Assembly (NCBI GenBank): GCA_943788005.1
Contig: CALSOP010000002.1
Coordinates: 124,001 to 188,000, forward strand
Reading direction: 5' to 3'
Origin: an uncultured Gammaproteobacteria bacterium
Lineage (GTDB): Bacteria > Pseudomonadota > Gammaproteobacteria > Eutrophobiales > Eutrophobiaceae
Length of the DNA: 64,000 nt
Below the pieces are notes generated by a model, which was not told the origin of the DNA, searched no databases, and was given only the letters and a program-made list of their open reading frames with translations. The position numbers and the translations under genes were made by a program. The stretch's first letter is position 1. Every line of letters begins with the position of its first letter. Of this stretch, positions 1 through 8,605 are shown piece by piece.

Positions 1-625
1 CTGATACTGTCAAGCTGGCTTCTTTGCCAAAGAAATCTTTTTCATAATCAACAGCACCATCCTTTTTGGGAACATCATTCATGTCCAATGTCGTAACACT
101 GAACATCTCCCCTGCTCCTTCGCAGTCTGAACCGGTAATTATGGGCGTGTGTATCCATTGAAAATCACGTTCTTGAAAAAATTGATGAATGGCAAAGGAT
201 AATTTTGAACGTATGCGAAACATCGCGCTGTATTTATTTGAACGCGGTCTTAAATGAGCAATCGTGCGTAAGTACTCATCTGTGTGTCGTTTCTTTTGTA
301 ATGGGAAATCTTCTGGCGCAACGCCCAAAACGTCAATTGATTTCGCACGTATTTCCCATTTCTGGCCTTTACCCAAGGACTCAACTAATTCACCCTGTAC
401 TGAAATAGAAGCCCCTGTCGTCAATTTTACTATCTGTGAATAATTACTCAGTACGTTATCAACAATCACTTGAATATTGGCCAGACAAGAGCCGTCATTT
501 ACCTCAATAAAAGAAAACTCTTTGCTCTCGCGTAAGGTCCTTATCCAGCCTTTTAGCACAACAGAAGAGTGCGCTTCTTCCGAAGCTAGGAGTTCATTAA
601 TTTTTATTCTGCCAGACATACTCAT
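1..625 (-). CDS. asnS: Asparaginyl-tRNA synthetase, N-terminal part (cut by window edge)
   Basis: Charges tRNA-Asn with asparagine in the cytoplasm (class IIb synthetase). The reverse strand from 625 reads MSMSGRIKINELL and then an OB-fold anticodon-binding domain (GWIRTLRES, SFIEVNDGS, LANIQVIV), followed by the start of the catalytic domain with RSKLSFAIHQFF and the class II motif 2-like segment TPIITGSDCEGAGEMF. The residues DYEKDFFGKEASLTVSVQ at the edge are typical of AsnS. About 208 of roughly 465 residues are present; the 3' end lies beyond base 1. The start could be 625 or 619; neither has a strong ribosome binding site. Confidence 0.92.
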   Translation of the reverse strand, partial: MSMSGRIKINELLASEEAHSSVVLKGWIRTLRESKEFSFIEVNDGSCLANIQVIVDNVLSNYSQIVKLTTGASISVQGELVESLGKGQKWEIRAKSIDVLGVAPEDFPLQKKRHTDEYLRTIAHLRPRSNKYSAMFRIRSKLSFAIHQFFQERDFQWIHTPIITGSDCEGAGEMFSVTTLDMNDVPKKDGAVDYEKDFFGKEASLTVS

Positions 626-644
626 CTCATATTTAACTAGATAA

Positions 645-676
645 ACAAAAAAATAAGGGGCTAAAACGCCCCTTCT
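645..676 (-). terminator. Rho-independent terminator after the mscL remnant
   Basis: On the minus strand AAGGGGC and GCCCCTT pair around a 6-base loop, followed by an A then a run of T. It sits between the end of the mscL fragment and the start of asnS. Confidence 0.75.
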
Positions 677-719
677 TTAAAATAATTTAATTACAACTAT
701 TGACGTAGTAATTATAAAA

Positions 720-908
720 TCAACGATCTTTTAGCAAATCACGTATTTCTATCAATAAAGATTCTTCATTAGAAGGTTTGGGCGGTTCAGCAGGTGCCTC
801 TTCTTCTTTCTTATTCATAGAACTGATGACTTTAACAGCTACAAAAACTGCAAATGCAATAATAGTAAAATCAACAACTGTTTGTATGAATTTTCCATAA
901 GCAATCAC
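720..908 (-). pseudogene. mscL: MscL mechanosensitive channel, 3' half, truncated by IS
   Basis: The 62-residue product begins [14 protein letters not shown] and ends [15 protein letters not shown], matching the second transmembrane helix and the cytoplasmic helix bundle of the large-conductance mechanosensitive channel (family about 136 residues). The first transmembrane helix, the pore and the periplasmic loop are absent because the IS element starts at 909. The GTG at 906-908 is an internal Val/Met codon, not a real start. The missing 5' half is not on the other side of the IS nor elsewhere in the window, so this copy cannot form a channel. Confidence 0.9.
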
Positions 909-968
909 TGTACGTCGTCAAAACCTTTTGGACAGGTAGCGGTTTGATTTAAGAGACACATTAGTTCA

Positions 969-1967
969 TCAATAGGTTATGTGCTTCACTTGTTGTTTAT
1001 CGTAATGCATTTGTCGTCTCATCGCTAACGTGTTTTGTTTGATTAGCTCTCGTTGACTTAGTATTTCTTCGCCACGCCCATAAAAGACATCAGCCGGTGT
1101 CAGGTTATCAAGTGATTCATGATAACGCTCATGGTTGTAATAACTCACAAAACGCTGCAACTGTTCCTCCAGTTCCCCGGGGAAATAATAGTGGTGAAGT
1201 AATATCTGATTCTTCATTGAACGATGCCAGCGCTCTATCTTGCCTTGTGTTTGTGGATGATAAGGTCGACCTCGAGTGTGCGTCATACCGTTTTCTTCAA
1301 GGTAATCGGCTAATTCACCGGAGATATAACACGGGCCATTGTCACTGAGTAAACGCGGTTTATGATTTACCTTTACTGTATCAAGTCCCGTAAAGCGTAA
1401 GGCGTCATCCAGCGTATCAGAGACATCACGGCTACTCATGCCCGTACATAAACGCCAGGCAATAATGTAACGTGAGTAATCATCTAATACCGTGGATAAG
1501 TAATACCAACCCCAACCGATAATCTTGAAATAGGTAAAATCCGTTTGCCACATCTCATTCACGCGCGTAGTGGGCTGTTGAAACTTATCACTGGCCTCCA
1601 TCAGGATATAGGCCGGACTGGTAATTAAGTCTTGTTCTTTCAGCAGCCTGTACACCGTGGATTCTGAGACGAAGTAAGCCTTGTTGTCAGTGTAATTTAC
1701 GGCTAACTCTCGTGGAGACAAATCAGGCTTCTCTAAGGCTAACTCAATAACGGCTTCACAGTGGTCTTCGGTGATTTTATTCCATACCGCATGGGGAATC
1801 GGCTTCTTGTCTTCCAAGCCATCAACGCCATTCTCTTCATAACGTTTGAGCCAGTTGTAAAAAGTGGACTTATGAATGTCCAGCCGAGTCAGCGTTTGTC
1901 GAACCGACAGATCTGAGTTCTGTACCAGTTGAATAATCTCGACTTTATCCGATGCTAAGTACCTCAT
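969..1967 (-). CDS. IS3-family transposase OrfB (DDE integrase core)
   Basis: 332 residues. Catalyses strand transfer of the element. An N-terminal helix-turn-helix (RQTLTRLDIHKSTFYNWLKRY) precedes an rve integrase core; the acidic triad is visible as WQTDFTYF, LLSDNGPCY and QGKIERWH. The start codon overlaps the orfA stop as ATGA (1964-1967), suggesting translational coupling. The C-terminal NHERYHESLDNLTP motif is typical of IS3 OrfB. Intact. Confidence 0.95.
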   Translation of the reverse strand: MRYLASDKVEIIQLVQNSDLSVRQTLTRLDIHKSTFYNWLKRYEENGVDGLEDKKPIPHAVWNKITEDHCEAVIELALEKPDLSPRELAVNYTDNKAYFVSESTVYRLLKEQDLITSPAYILMEASDKFQQPTTRVNEMWQTDFTYFKIIGWGWYYLSTVLDDYSRYIIAWRLCTGMSSRDVSDTLDDALRFTGLDTVKVNHKPRLLSDNGPCYISGELADYLEENGMTHTRGRPYHPQTQGKIERWHRSMKNQILLHHYYFPGELEEQLQRFVSYYNHERYHESLDNLTPADVFYGRGEEILSQRELIKQNTLAMRRQMHYDKQQVKHITY

Positions 1968-2326
1968 ATATCGTCCTCCCCATCCCCGAGCACGCTTTTT
2001 TTAAGCAGCCGATTCTCCATGACTACTTCGCCTAAGGTTTCTTTCAGCGCAGATGTTTCAGCACGCAGTTCTTTGACTTCATCTGAGGTCGCTTCACGTA
2101 CGATATCGCCTGATAAACGTTTCTTACCTGCCTCCAGAAAGTCTTTCGACCAACGGTAGTAAACATTTGGGTTTAGTCCTTCCTTGCGACATAGCTCAGC
2201 GATGCTTTCTTCGCCACGTAAGCCTTCAAGTACGATACGAATTTTTTCTTCTGCTGAATATTTTTTACGGGTGCGTCGACGAATATCGCGCACAGTATGT
2301 TCTACACTTCTTTTACTTGTCATCAT
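1964..2326 (-). CDS. IS3-family transposase OrfA (DNA-binding)
   Basis: 120 residues. A helix-turn-helix of the transposase_8 type (KYSAEEKIRIVLEGLRGEES, then AELCRKEGLNPNVYYRW) recognises the IS ends, followed by a leucine-rich coiled coil (ELRAETSALKETLGEVVMENRLLKK) that mediates OrfA/OrfB multimerisation. It ends in the ATGA overlap with orfB. An alternative start one codon downstream is possible. Intact. Confidence 0.95.
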   Translation of the reverse strand: MMTSKRSVEHTVRDIRRRTRKKYSAEEKIRIVLEGLRGEESIAELCRKEGLNPNVYYRWSKDFLEAGKKRLSGDIVREATSDEVKELRAETSALKETLGEVVMENRLLKKSVLGDGEDDI

Positions 2327-2409
2327 CGTTTCCTCTTGGGTTAACGATGAACTAAAACTATCTCTTAGACAATCAGGCTAGTTGGTCCACATGGTGCTGA
2401 CGGGGTACA

Positions 2410-2639
2410 CAGCGATAAAAGGACCTATCTATCGACCATGGACATTTTTTGTCACGCGTCAGGAAAAAGAGATAGGTAAAATCACCAAGAAGTGGAGTGG
2501 GCTGACAAAAGAGTACTTTACTGATGCCGATACCTTCGGCGTGAAGTTTAATAAAGAGCTTGATAAGACATCTAAGTATCTATTGTTAGGTGCTGTATTT
2601 CTAATTGATTTCTTACACTTTGAAAATAATCATAACTAG
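2410..2639 (+). pseudogene. Phospholipid scramblase-like protein, 3' remnant
   Basis: Reading directly out of the IS end, about 75 residues (IYRPWTFFVTRQEKEIGKI, KKWSGLTKEYFTDADTFGV, KYLLLGAVFLIDFLHFE) resemble the C-terminal half of the LURP/scramblase beta-barrel family, which ends in a hydrophobic segment. The 5' half is missing. The apparent start inside the IS end is fortuitous. It points away from the IS, as does the mscL fragment on the other side, so these are two different genes each missing its 5' part. Confidence 0.6.
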
Positions 2640-2677
2640 TCGTTCGAGGGTAAGAGATTTTAGAGGAACATATTGAT

Positions 2678-3250
2678 ATGAAAATTCTGATTATAATAAT
2701 AGCTATCATTGCCGGTGCCATTTACTATCAGGGTAATGAACCAGCGGCAGGTTTTGTTATACCCGTTGCAGCAGCAGGACAACGTACTGGTAACGGTATA
2801 AAGAAGTACGAGTTCACAGCGTTATTCGATCAAAACAAAACTTTCTCGAAGCTGGCAGAAAAGGATTACTACACGGTCATAGAAGGCTATATTGATACCT
2901 GCACAATTTGTAAAAAACTGGAGTCTGATTTTCCGAAGTTTCTAAAACAGCGTAAAGACGTAATTATACGTAAGGTACATTTTCCTGAAGGTAGTGTTAC
3001 TCAATCATTTAGCGGGAGCACTCAGGAAGAAATGATGAAACAAGTTGCCGATTATCATGAGCGTCTGGGCAGGTATAATTTTAATCATGTTGTAAAGACG
3101 GATACGGAGTATCGTTTATCTGTCTGTGGCACACCCCATGTCGAAATCTATGGCCCGGATAAGAAATTAATCGCAACAGATAAATGTGGTGAAAAGAATC
3201 TTAAGTCCGGACTAAATTTTCTAAGGAACTGGATTAAGTCGGAATCCTAG
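2678..3250 (+). CDS. Exported thioredoxin-fold protein
   Basis: 190 residues. An N-terminal hydrophobic stretch (residues 3-15) serves as signal peptide or membrane anchor. A thioredoxin-like domain follows: the active-site-like CTIC at about residue 75 (YIDTCTICKKLES) and a cis-proline-type CGTPHVEIYG near residue 150. The extra insert between them is longer than in plain thioredoxins, as in thioredoxin_7-type proteins. Probably a periplasmic thiol oxidoreductase or metal-handling protein; the partner is unknown. An AGAGGAAC ribosome site precedes the ATG. Confidence 0.65.
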   Translation: MKILIIIIAIIAGAIYYQGNEPAAGFVIPVAAAGQRTGNGIKKYEFTALFDQNKTFSKLAEKDYYTVIEGYIDTCTICKKLESDFPKFLKQRKDVIIRKVHFPEGSVTQSFSGSTQEEMMKQVADYHERLGRYNFNHVVKTDTEYRLSVCGTPHVEIYGPDKKLIATDKCGEKNLKSGLNFLRNWIKSES

Positions 3251-3316
3251 AATGACAGCAAGGTTTGATTCTAAAATATTCCATCAGAATACATTTTTAA
3301 ATAGCGAATTCTAAAC

Positions 3317-3949
3317 ATGACTAATACTATTAGCTGGTACTTTGATTTTATTTCTCCCTTTGCCTACTTACAGCAAATACGTTTACGAGATTTTCCGGAA
3401 GGTATTACGATACAGTCGCATCCGATTCTATTTGCCGGGTTGTTAAACCATTGGCAGCACAAGGGGCCGGCTGAGATCCCTGCAAAACGACTGTTTACCT
3501 ATCAACATGTTGTCTGGTTGGCGAAGCAACAGGGGGTTCAATTGCGCATGCCTCCCGCGCACCCCTTTAGTCCATTACGGCCATTGCGATTGGCTATTGC
3601 CATGGGAAATGATATGGAGGTGATCGCAAAATTATTTAACTATATCTGGCATGATGGTCTTTCTGTTGATGACGATACATCGTGGTATGAATTCGTTTCA
3701 TCGCTTGGTATTGATGATCCAGAGAAATTTATCAATCAAGCTGAGGTGAAACAGCAATTGCGAAAAAATACCGATGCAGCGCTAGAGACTGGTGTGTTTG
3801 GTGTACCAACAATTATTGCTGACGGTCATTTGTTCTGGGGTAATGATGCAACGGACATGTATCTTGATTATCAACAGAACCCGGATTTTTATACTGATCC
3901 ACAATTAAAATTTATCGATACAATCCCAGAAGCGGCTAGCAGACGTTAA
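3317..3949 (+). CDS. 2-hydroxychromene-2-carboxylate isomerase family (DsbA/GST-kappa fold)
   Basis: 210 residues. It opens with ISWYFDFISPFAYL, the signature of the NahD/HCCA isomerase branch of the DsbA superfamily where the active serine or cysteine is in the SPFAYL loop; here it is serine. GVFGVPTIIADGHLFWGND near residue 160 is the conserved cis-Pro and C-terminal motif. Such enzymes use glutathione to isomerise double bonds in aromatic breakdown. No aromatic pathway genes are nearby, so the substrate is unknown. Confidence 0.8.
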   Translation: MTNTISWYFDFISPFAYLQQIRLRDFPEGITIQSHPILFAGLLNHWQHKGPAEIPAKRLFTYQHVVWLAKQQGVQLRMPPAHPFSPLRPLRLAIAMGNDMEVIAKLFNYIWHDGLSVDDDTSWYEFVSSLGIDDPEKFINQAEVKQQLRKNTDAALETGVFGVPTIIADGHLFWGNDATDMYLDYQQNPDFYTDPQLKFIDTIPEAASRR

Positions 3950-4001
3950 TACTATTTATTAACTGAGCGTATTTAATAAAAATGAATAATTGATTCCCTA
4001 C

Positions 4002-4955
4002 ATGTCATCAGACGAACTAAACGCTGTAAATAAACATCTCCGCAAGATTGCCAGACGGGCCTTGAATCCCTTAGGCGGTGTTGAAAGTAAGCGGGCATTA
4101 GTTGATGAATATGCTGCAGCCCACCCATCTATCCTCGAAGTGAATGCTGAAGTCACACCGGTATTATTTGATAAATTTCAGGGTGAATGGGTAAGTGCCG
4201 ATACCTCCGATCCAGATAGACGCATTTTGTATATTCATGGTGGCAGTTGGATGGCGGGGCGAGTTGAAAAATATCGTCCGCACATCGCTAGAATTGCTGC
4301 TGCTACCAGTTCTGTCGTTTTAGCTATCGATTATCGTTTAGCACCTGAGAATCCTTTCCCGCGAGGGCTGGAAGATTGCGTGACAGCCTATAAGTGGATG
4401 TGTCGAAACGGCCCTAAAAACAAAAACGCTGCAAGTTCGTTATTTATAATGGGTGATTCTGCTGGTGGTAATCTATCATTAGCAACATTGCTCGTATTAA
4501 AAGACAGACAAATCAATATGCCAGACGCTGCTGTTGCACTATCACCCGCAACGGACATGAGTTGGTCTTCACCTTCTATAAAAAAAAATGCTAAGTCAGA
4601 TGTAGCATTGAACGCAAAATTAATGCCCATGGTATCTTATGGCTATCTACAGAAAAAAGTTGACCCGAAAACACCATATGCATCCCCATTATTTGGTGAT
4701 CTAGAAGGCTTGCCACCAGTATTGTTGCAAGTGGGAGATACAGAGATCTTGCTTGATGACGCTGTTGGCTTTGTTGAGAAAGCAAAAGCCGCTGGTGTCG
4801 ATGCGACCTTGGAGGTTTATCCTGACATGCCACATGTTTTTCAGGCTTTCGCACCCTATTTGCCTGATGCCAATCAGGCTTTACAACGTATCGGTGAATT
4901 TATTAAAAGGCAAAGTATTGGAAATATTGAGCAGATATCAAACTCCGAAGATTAA
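4002..4955 (+). CDS. Alpha/beta hydrolase of the hormone-sensitive lipase family
   Basis: About 317 residues. The oxyanion motif HGG is at 79-81 (YIHGGSW), the nucleophile elbow GDSAGG has Ser153, an acid residue lies in the DTEILLDDA segment near 248, and the catalytic His278 is in MPHVFQ. This is the family IV carboxylesterase layout. A TTG at 3990 would extend the protein by four residues (MIPY), but the ATG at 4002 is preferred. No signal peptide is seen, so cytosolic. The natural ester is unknown. Confidence 0.85.
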   Translation: MSSDELNAVNKHLRKIARRALNPLGGVESKRALVDEYAAAHPSILEVNAEVTPVLFDKFQGEWVSADTSDPDRRILYIHGGSWMAGRVEKYRPHIARIAAATSSVVLAIDYRLAPENPFPRGLEDCVTAYKWMCRNGPKNKNAASSLFIMGDSAGGNLSLATLLVLKDRQINMPDAAVALSPATDMSWSSPSIKKNAKSDVALNAKLMPMVSYGYLQKKVDPKTPYASPLFGDLEGLPPVLLQVGDTEILLDDAVGFVEKAKAAGVDATLEVYPDMPHVFQAFAPYLPDANQALQRIGEFIKRQSIGNIEQISNSED

Positions 4956-5229
4956 TAGGGAGTATGTTTTACTCAATTCTAAAATGTTATTCAAAATAAA
5001 GAACCTGATTAGTTGGTGTATTTATGGTTATTTAGTCCTAATGCCTGTTAATATGTGAGTTAAACCCCTTCCACCCATAACCTATTTGTTTTACGTTATC
5101 TCTGGAGAGATGAGTAATTTTTCTTGATTAGGCCAGTTAATTCGGTGCTTAAATTATTAAGGACGACTACACTGATGAAATTCATCATATGGGGGCGCCT
5201 TAATATATAGATGATAAAGCGCCTATGAT

Positions 5230-6147
5230 ATGGAAATTCGTCAATTAAAATACTTTCTTGCGATCTATGAAGAAAAGCATGTTGGGCGAGCGGCTAAAAA
5301 GTGTTTCGTTACCCAACCGGCTTTAACTCAGCAAATCCATAAGTTGGAAGATGAATTACATGTGTCCTTATTAATGCCTGATGGCAGAGGGATTGCTATA
5401 ACTGAAGACGGCAAAAGATTTATTCCCTACGCAAGATCAATTATTAATAATGTTGATAAAGCAGTACATGCTTTTTTGCCAACATCTTCAATAGGTCAGG
5501 GTGAAGTAATTTTAGGCGTGTCTAACTCAATCCATACTTTACTACTCAATATATTACCCCGTCTGGAGTTTCTGAAAATCAAGATAAAAAAAATGCGTCA
5601 CGAGCAAATGATGCAAGAGATCGATAATGGTATTATTGGACTCGGTATTATGCATTCTACGCATGAGGAAAAAAGTTTAGAAAAAAGGGCCATCTTATGT
5701 GAAAAGATGTATTTTATTGCAGGAGAAACACACTCTTCTTTTAATGATAATCTCCGGATCAGTATTAAGGACGTTTTGAAAACGCCAATCTTATTGCCTT
5801 CAGATAAAGTGTTACCAAGAGCGATATTCGATAATTATATTGGCGATGTTTTACCTAGTATGAATTTGGTTGCAGAATTCGATTCGATTAGTGAATTATT
5901 TGAAGTTTTAAAATATTCTTCTACGGCTTCAATTTTACCCAGCAGCCTATTACCCGAAGATTTGCAGGGCCTAAAAGTAATGGAAATAATGGATAATCCT
6001 ATAAATTACGAGTTGTCACTGATATGGAGTAAAAGCTTTTCCGACCAGAATAGAATTAATTCATTTATATCAGTCTTGACTGAGATTAATTTTAAGGAAA
6101 ATTTTCCTGAGTTCTTTATTCCCACACATTTATTGCCTAATACATAA
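5230..6147 (+). CDS. LysR-type transcriptional regulator next to xoxF
   Basis: 305 residues. The N-terminal winged HTH is clear (MEIRQLKYFLAIYEEKHVGR, then TQPALTQQIHKLEDELHVSL); residues from about 90 form the periplasmic-binding-like effector domain. It lies in the same direction 378 bp upstream of xoxF, with a long non-coding stretch between, so it could act on the xoxF promoter. LysR proteins are not the classical MxcQE/MxbDM methanol regulators, so a role in methanol or lanthanide control is inference from position only. Confidence 0.88.
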   Translation: MEIRQLKYFLAIYEEKHVGRAAKKCFVTQPALTQQIHKLEDELHVSLLMPDGRGIAITEDGKRFIPYARSIINNVDKAVHAFLPTSSIGQGEVILGVSNSIHTLLLNILPRLEFLKIKIKKMRHEQMMQEIDNGIIGLGIMHSTHEEKSLEKRAILCEKMYFIAGETHSSFNDNLRISIKDVLKTPILLPSDKVLPRAIFDNYIGDVLPSMNLVAEFDSISELFEVLKYSSTASILPSSLLPEDLQGLKVMEIMDNPINYELSLIWSKSFSDQNRINSFISVLTEINFKENFPEFFIPTHLLPNT

Positions 6148-6300
6148 GTAAAACTTATCAATAGACAGCAAAGATTATCTAATTGGATATGCGGTCTCAT
6201 TAAATCGTAATATTTTAAATAAAAGCAGACCATTACAGGACTAACGCTTTAAAAAATATAAACATTGTTTCTTAACTAACTCAAACAGCTGGGCATTGGT

Positions 6301-6522
6301 ATGAATTGTATTAAATTCATGACCTCCTCCTATCTATCTGCTGTTTGCTAGCGGCATGGTTAATTCCATGTCGCGCTTTAAATTGAGTAAAAATTTATAA
6401 AATATAAAAAAAGTAACTAAATAAAGAATTTTAAAATTTTCCTTTTGATCTCGGGGAGATAAATTAATTATTTTTAGAGATTATCTCAAAACATTCTTCA
6501 TAAAAATTAGAGGAGGAGGAAG
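6301..6522 (+). promoter_or_regulatory. xoxF upstream leader with hairpins and anti-Shine-Dalgarno segment
   Basis: Three elements are visible in the 378 bp before xoxF. ATGAATT and AATTCAT pair at 6301-6320. CCTCCTCCT at 6323-6331 is exactly complementary to AGGAGGAGG in the xoxF ribosome site at 6511-6520. GCGGCATGG and CCATGTCGC pair around TTAATT at 6351-6374. If transcription begins upstream of 6300, the anti-SD segment could mask the ribosome site; if it begins downstream, these are DNA-level operator palindromes. The start site is not determined. Confidence 0.4.
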
Positions 6523-6525
6523 TTG

Positions 6526-8493
6526 ATGAGTAAACAATTAATAAAAAAATGGCTTATTGCTGTACTGGCATTGGGGCTATCTACCTCAGCACTTGCGAAT
6601 GATGAAGTTCGTAAACTGAATGATAATCCTAATTACTGGGCTTTCCCAGGTGGCAACTATAATAACTGGCGTTATACCGAGTTGAATCAAATCAACACGG
6701 ACAATGCAAGTAAGATAGTAACCGCTTGGACATTCTCAACCGGCCGTCTACAAGGTCATGAAGGTGGACCATTGGTCTTACCAGCAAGCGCAACTGGCTT
6801 ATCTGGTGATACCCTTTACATCCATTCTTCATTCCCGAATGACGTTTTTGCTATCAGCTTAGATACCCTAGAAATCGTTTGGTATTACGAGCCACAACAA
6901 GACGAAGCAGTAACTGTTCCTGTTATGTGTTGTGACATTGTTAACCGTGGTTTAGGTTATTCAATGGGCCAAATCTATCTACAACAAGCTGACACCACTT
7001 TAGTTGCTTTAAGCGCTAAAGACGGTGCTGTTAAATGGAGTGTAAAACAAGGTGCTAGTGTTACTGGCGATCTTAACTCCAAAGATGGAATCGGTGTTGG
7101 CCCAGAGAGTGGCATGACTAATACCAACGCACCACATCCTATGAAGGATAAAGTCATCACCGGTTGTTCTGGTGCTGAGTTTGGTGTTCGTTGTTGGTTA
7201 GCTGCTTTCAATGCGAAAGACGGTTCACTCGCATGGCGTGCCTTCAGCATGGGTCCAGACGAAGACATTCTTTTCGACGAAAATACCACTTCATTAGGTA
7301 AGAAAGTTGGCAAGAACTCTTCATTGAACTCTTGGTGTGCTAACTCCGATTGGAAAGCTCCTTCTAGAGGTCCTAATAAGTGTAAAACTTTAAGTGACCA
7401 ATGGAAATCAGGTGGCGGTTCAACTTGGGGTTGGTGGCCAGCAGATTTTGAAGAAAATCTTCTTTACTACGGTAATGGTAACCCATCTACCTGGAACCCA
7501 GTGGTACGTCCTGGCGACAACAAATGGTCTATGACCATGTTCGCTCGTGACATCGACACTGGTGTTGCTAAGTGGGTCTATCAAATGACTCCACATGATG
7601 AGTGGGATTATGATGGCATTAACGAAATGATTCTTGCTGACATCAAAGTTAAGGGCAAAATGACCCCAGCTTTGGTTCACTTTGATCGTAACGGTTACGG
7701 CTATACCATGAATCGTAAAACGGGTGCTTTACTCGTCGCTGAAAAGTATGACCCAGCAGTCAACTGGTCAACTCACGTTGACATGAAGACGGGTTATCCT
7801 CAAACAGTTGATAGTAAATCAACTCACTTCCAGGGTGAAGACGTCGTGTCTAAGGACATCTGTCCTGCAGCACTTGGAACCAAAGATCAGCAGCCTGCTG
7901 CTTTCTCTCCACGTACCAACCTGTTCTACGTCCCAACCAACCACGTGTGTATGACTTATGAGCCTGTAAGTTATGCTGCTGGTGGTAACCAATACACCGC
8001 TGGTCAAGCTTATGTTAACGCTAACTTGACCATGTATCCTGCTGGCGCTGTCTGCCCAGATTGTCCTAACAACAATGCTGCTAAGGACAACATGGGTAAC
8101 ATGATTGCTTGGGATGCGGGTACTGGTAAGATCGTATGGAGCATTGCTGAGCAATGGTCTGTCTGGTCTGGTGTACTTGCTACAGCTGGCGACGTCGTGT
8201 TCTACGGAACATTAGACGCCTATGCTAAAGCGGTTGATGCTAAAACCGGTAAGTTGCTTTGGAAGTTCAAAGCGCCTTCTGGCATTATCGGCAACTTCAA
8301 CTCATGGGCACATAAAGGTAAGCAATACGTTGGTATCCTATCAGGTATCGGCGGTTGGGCTGGCGCGGTTGTCGCTATCCCTGGCTTAGCTGCTGCTCCA
8401 GGTGAAGCTGCACTGGGTGCTGTTGGTGGTTATCGTAAACTGTTGAACTCATCACGTAACAGTGGTGTGTTGATGGTTTTCTCACTACCTTAA
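6526..8493 (+). CDS. xoxF: Lanthanide-dependent PQQ methanol dehydrogenase XoxF
   Basis: Periplasmic quinoprotein oxidising methanol with PQQ and a rare-earth ion. 655 residues; signal peptide cleaved near residue 24 (LSTSALA/ND). The vicinal disulfide is Cys135-Cys136 (VMCCDIVNRG). Metal ligands are Glu218 (SGAEFGVR), Asn319 (GNPSTWNP) and the catalytic Asp361 in DEWDYDG. Asp363, two residues later, is the extra carboxylate found in lanthanide XoxF and replaced by alanine in calcium MxaF. Tryptophan-docking beta-propeller repeats run throughout. It is longer than the usual ~600 residues, with an insert near CPDCPNNN and a C-terminal extension. No xoxG or xoxJ adjoins it. Very strong ribosome site AGGAGGAGGA; a TTG one codon earlier is less likely. 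Confidence 0.95.
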   Translation: MSKQLIKKWLIAVLALGLSTSALANDEVRKLNDNPNYWAFPGGNYNNWRYTELNQINTDNASKIVTAWTFSTGRLQGHEGGPLVLPASATGLSGDTLYIHSSFPNDVFAISLDTLEIVWYYEPQQDEAVTVPVMCCDIVNRGLGYSMGQIYLQQADTTLVALSAKDGAVKWSVKQGASVTGDLNSKDGIGVGPESGMTNTNAPHPMKDKVITGCSGAEFGVRCWLAAFNAKDGSLAWRAFSMGPDEDILFDENTTSLGKKVGKNSSLNSWCANSDWKAPSRGPNKCKTLSDQWKSGGGSTWGWWPADFEENLLYYGNGNPSTWNPVVRPGDNKWSMTMFARDIDTGVAKWVYQMTPHDEWDYDGINEMILADIKVKGKMTPALVHFDRNGYGYTMNRKTGALLVAEKYDPAVNWSTHVDMKTGYPQTVDSKSTHFQGEDVVSKDICPAALGTKDQQPAAFSPRTNLFYVPTNHVCMTYEPVSYAAGGNQYTAGQAYVNANLTMYPAGAVCPDCPNNNAAKDNMGNMIAWDAGTGKIVWSIAEQWSVWSGVLATAGDVVFYGTLDAYAKAVDAKTGKLLWKFKAPSGIIGNFNSWAHKGKQYVGILSGIGGWAGAVVAIPGLAAAPGEAALGAVGGYRKLLNSSRNSGVLMVFSLP

Positions 8494-8523
8494 GTACTAA
8501 ACAGACGTAAGTTTGTTAAAATG

Positions 8524-8555
8524 TCCCCGGCACTTAGGTGTCGGGGATTTTTTTT
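8524..8555 (+). terminator. xoxF terminator
   Basis: TCCCCGGCAC and GTGTCGGGGA pair (one G-T) around a 4-base loop, followed by eight T. Confidence 0.9.
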
Positions 8556-8605
8556 GTTCTCAAATATATAGAATGTATTAGATATGAATTTAAGCAGGTG
8601 TAGAA

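Larger units (their letters stand above)
909..2409 (-). mobile_element. IS3-family insertion sequence, copy 1 (1501 bp)
   Basis: Ends are imperfect inverted repeats: TGTACCCCGTCA at the orfA end and TGTACGTCGTCA at the orfB end, both continuing into a partly matching ACC..TGGAC segment. It carries orfA (HTH) and orfB (DDE integrase) with an ATGA overlap, as in IS3-family elements, and has TG..CA termini. The sequence appears identical to copies at 20427-21927 and 40227-41727 but is in opposite orientation to them. Flanking bases are tcac on the left and cagc on the right, so no 3-5 bp target duplication is visible. Left flank is the mscL 3' half and right flank a scramblase 3' half. Confidence 0.95.

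Noticed and set aside
205-408. Plus-strand 67-residue frame opposite asnS
   Set aside because: asnS homology on the minus strand covers the whole interval.
1097-1348. 83-residue antisense frame inside orfB (also in copies 2 and 3)
   Set aside because: It is a shadow of the transposase coding strand with no ribosome site and no family likeness.
1964-1967. Programmed -1 frameshift between orfA and orfB of the IS
   Set aside because: The junction is a simple ATGA stop-start overlap with no slippery A-run at the site, so translational coupling explains it.
4753-5058. 101-residue frame overlapping the end of the hydrolase gene
   Set aside because: Out of frame with a well-conserved hydrolase, composition not protein-like, no ribosome site.
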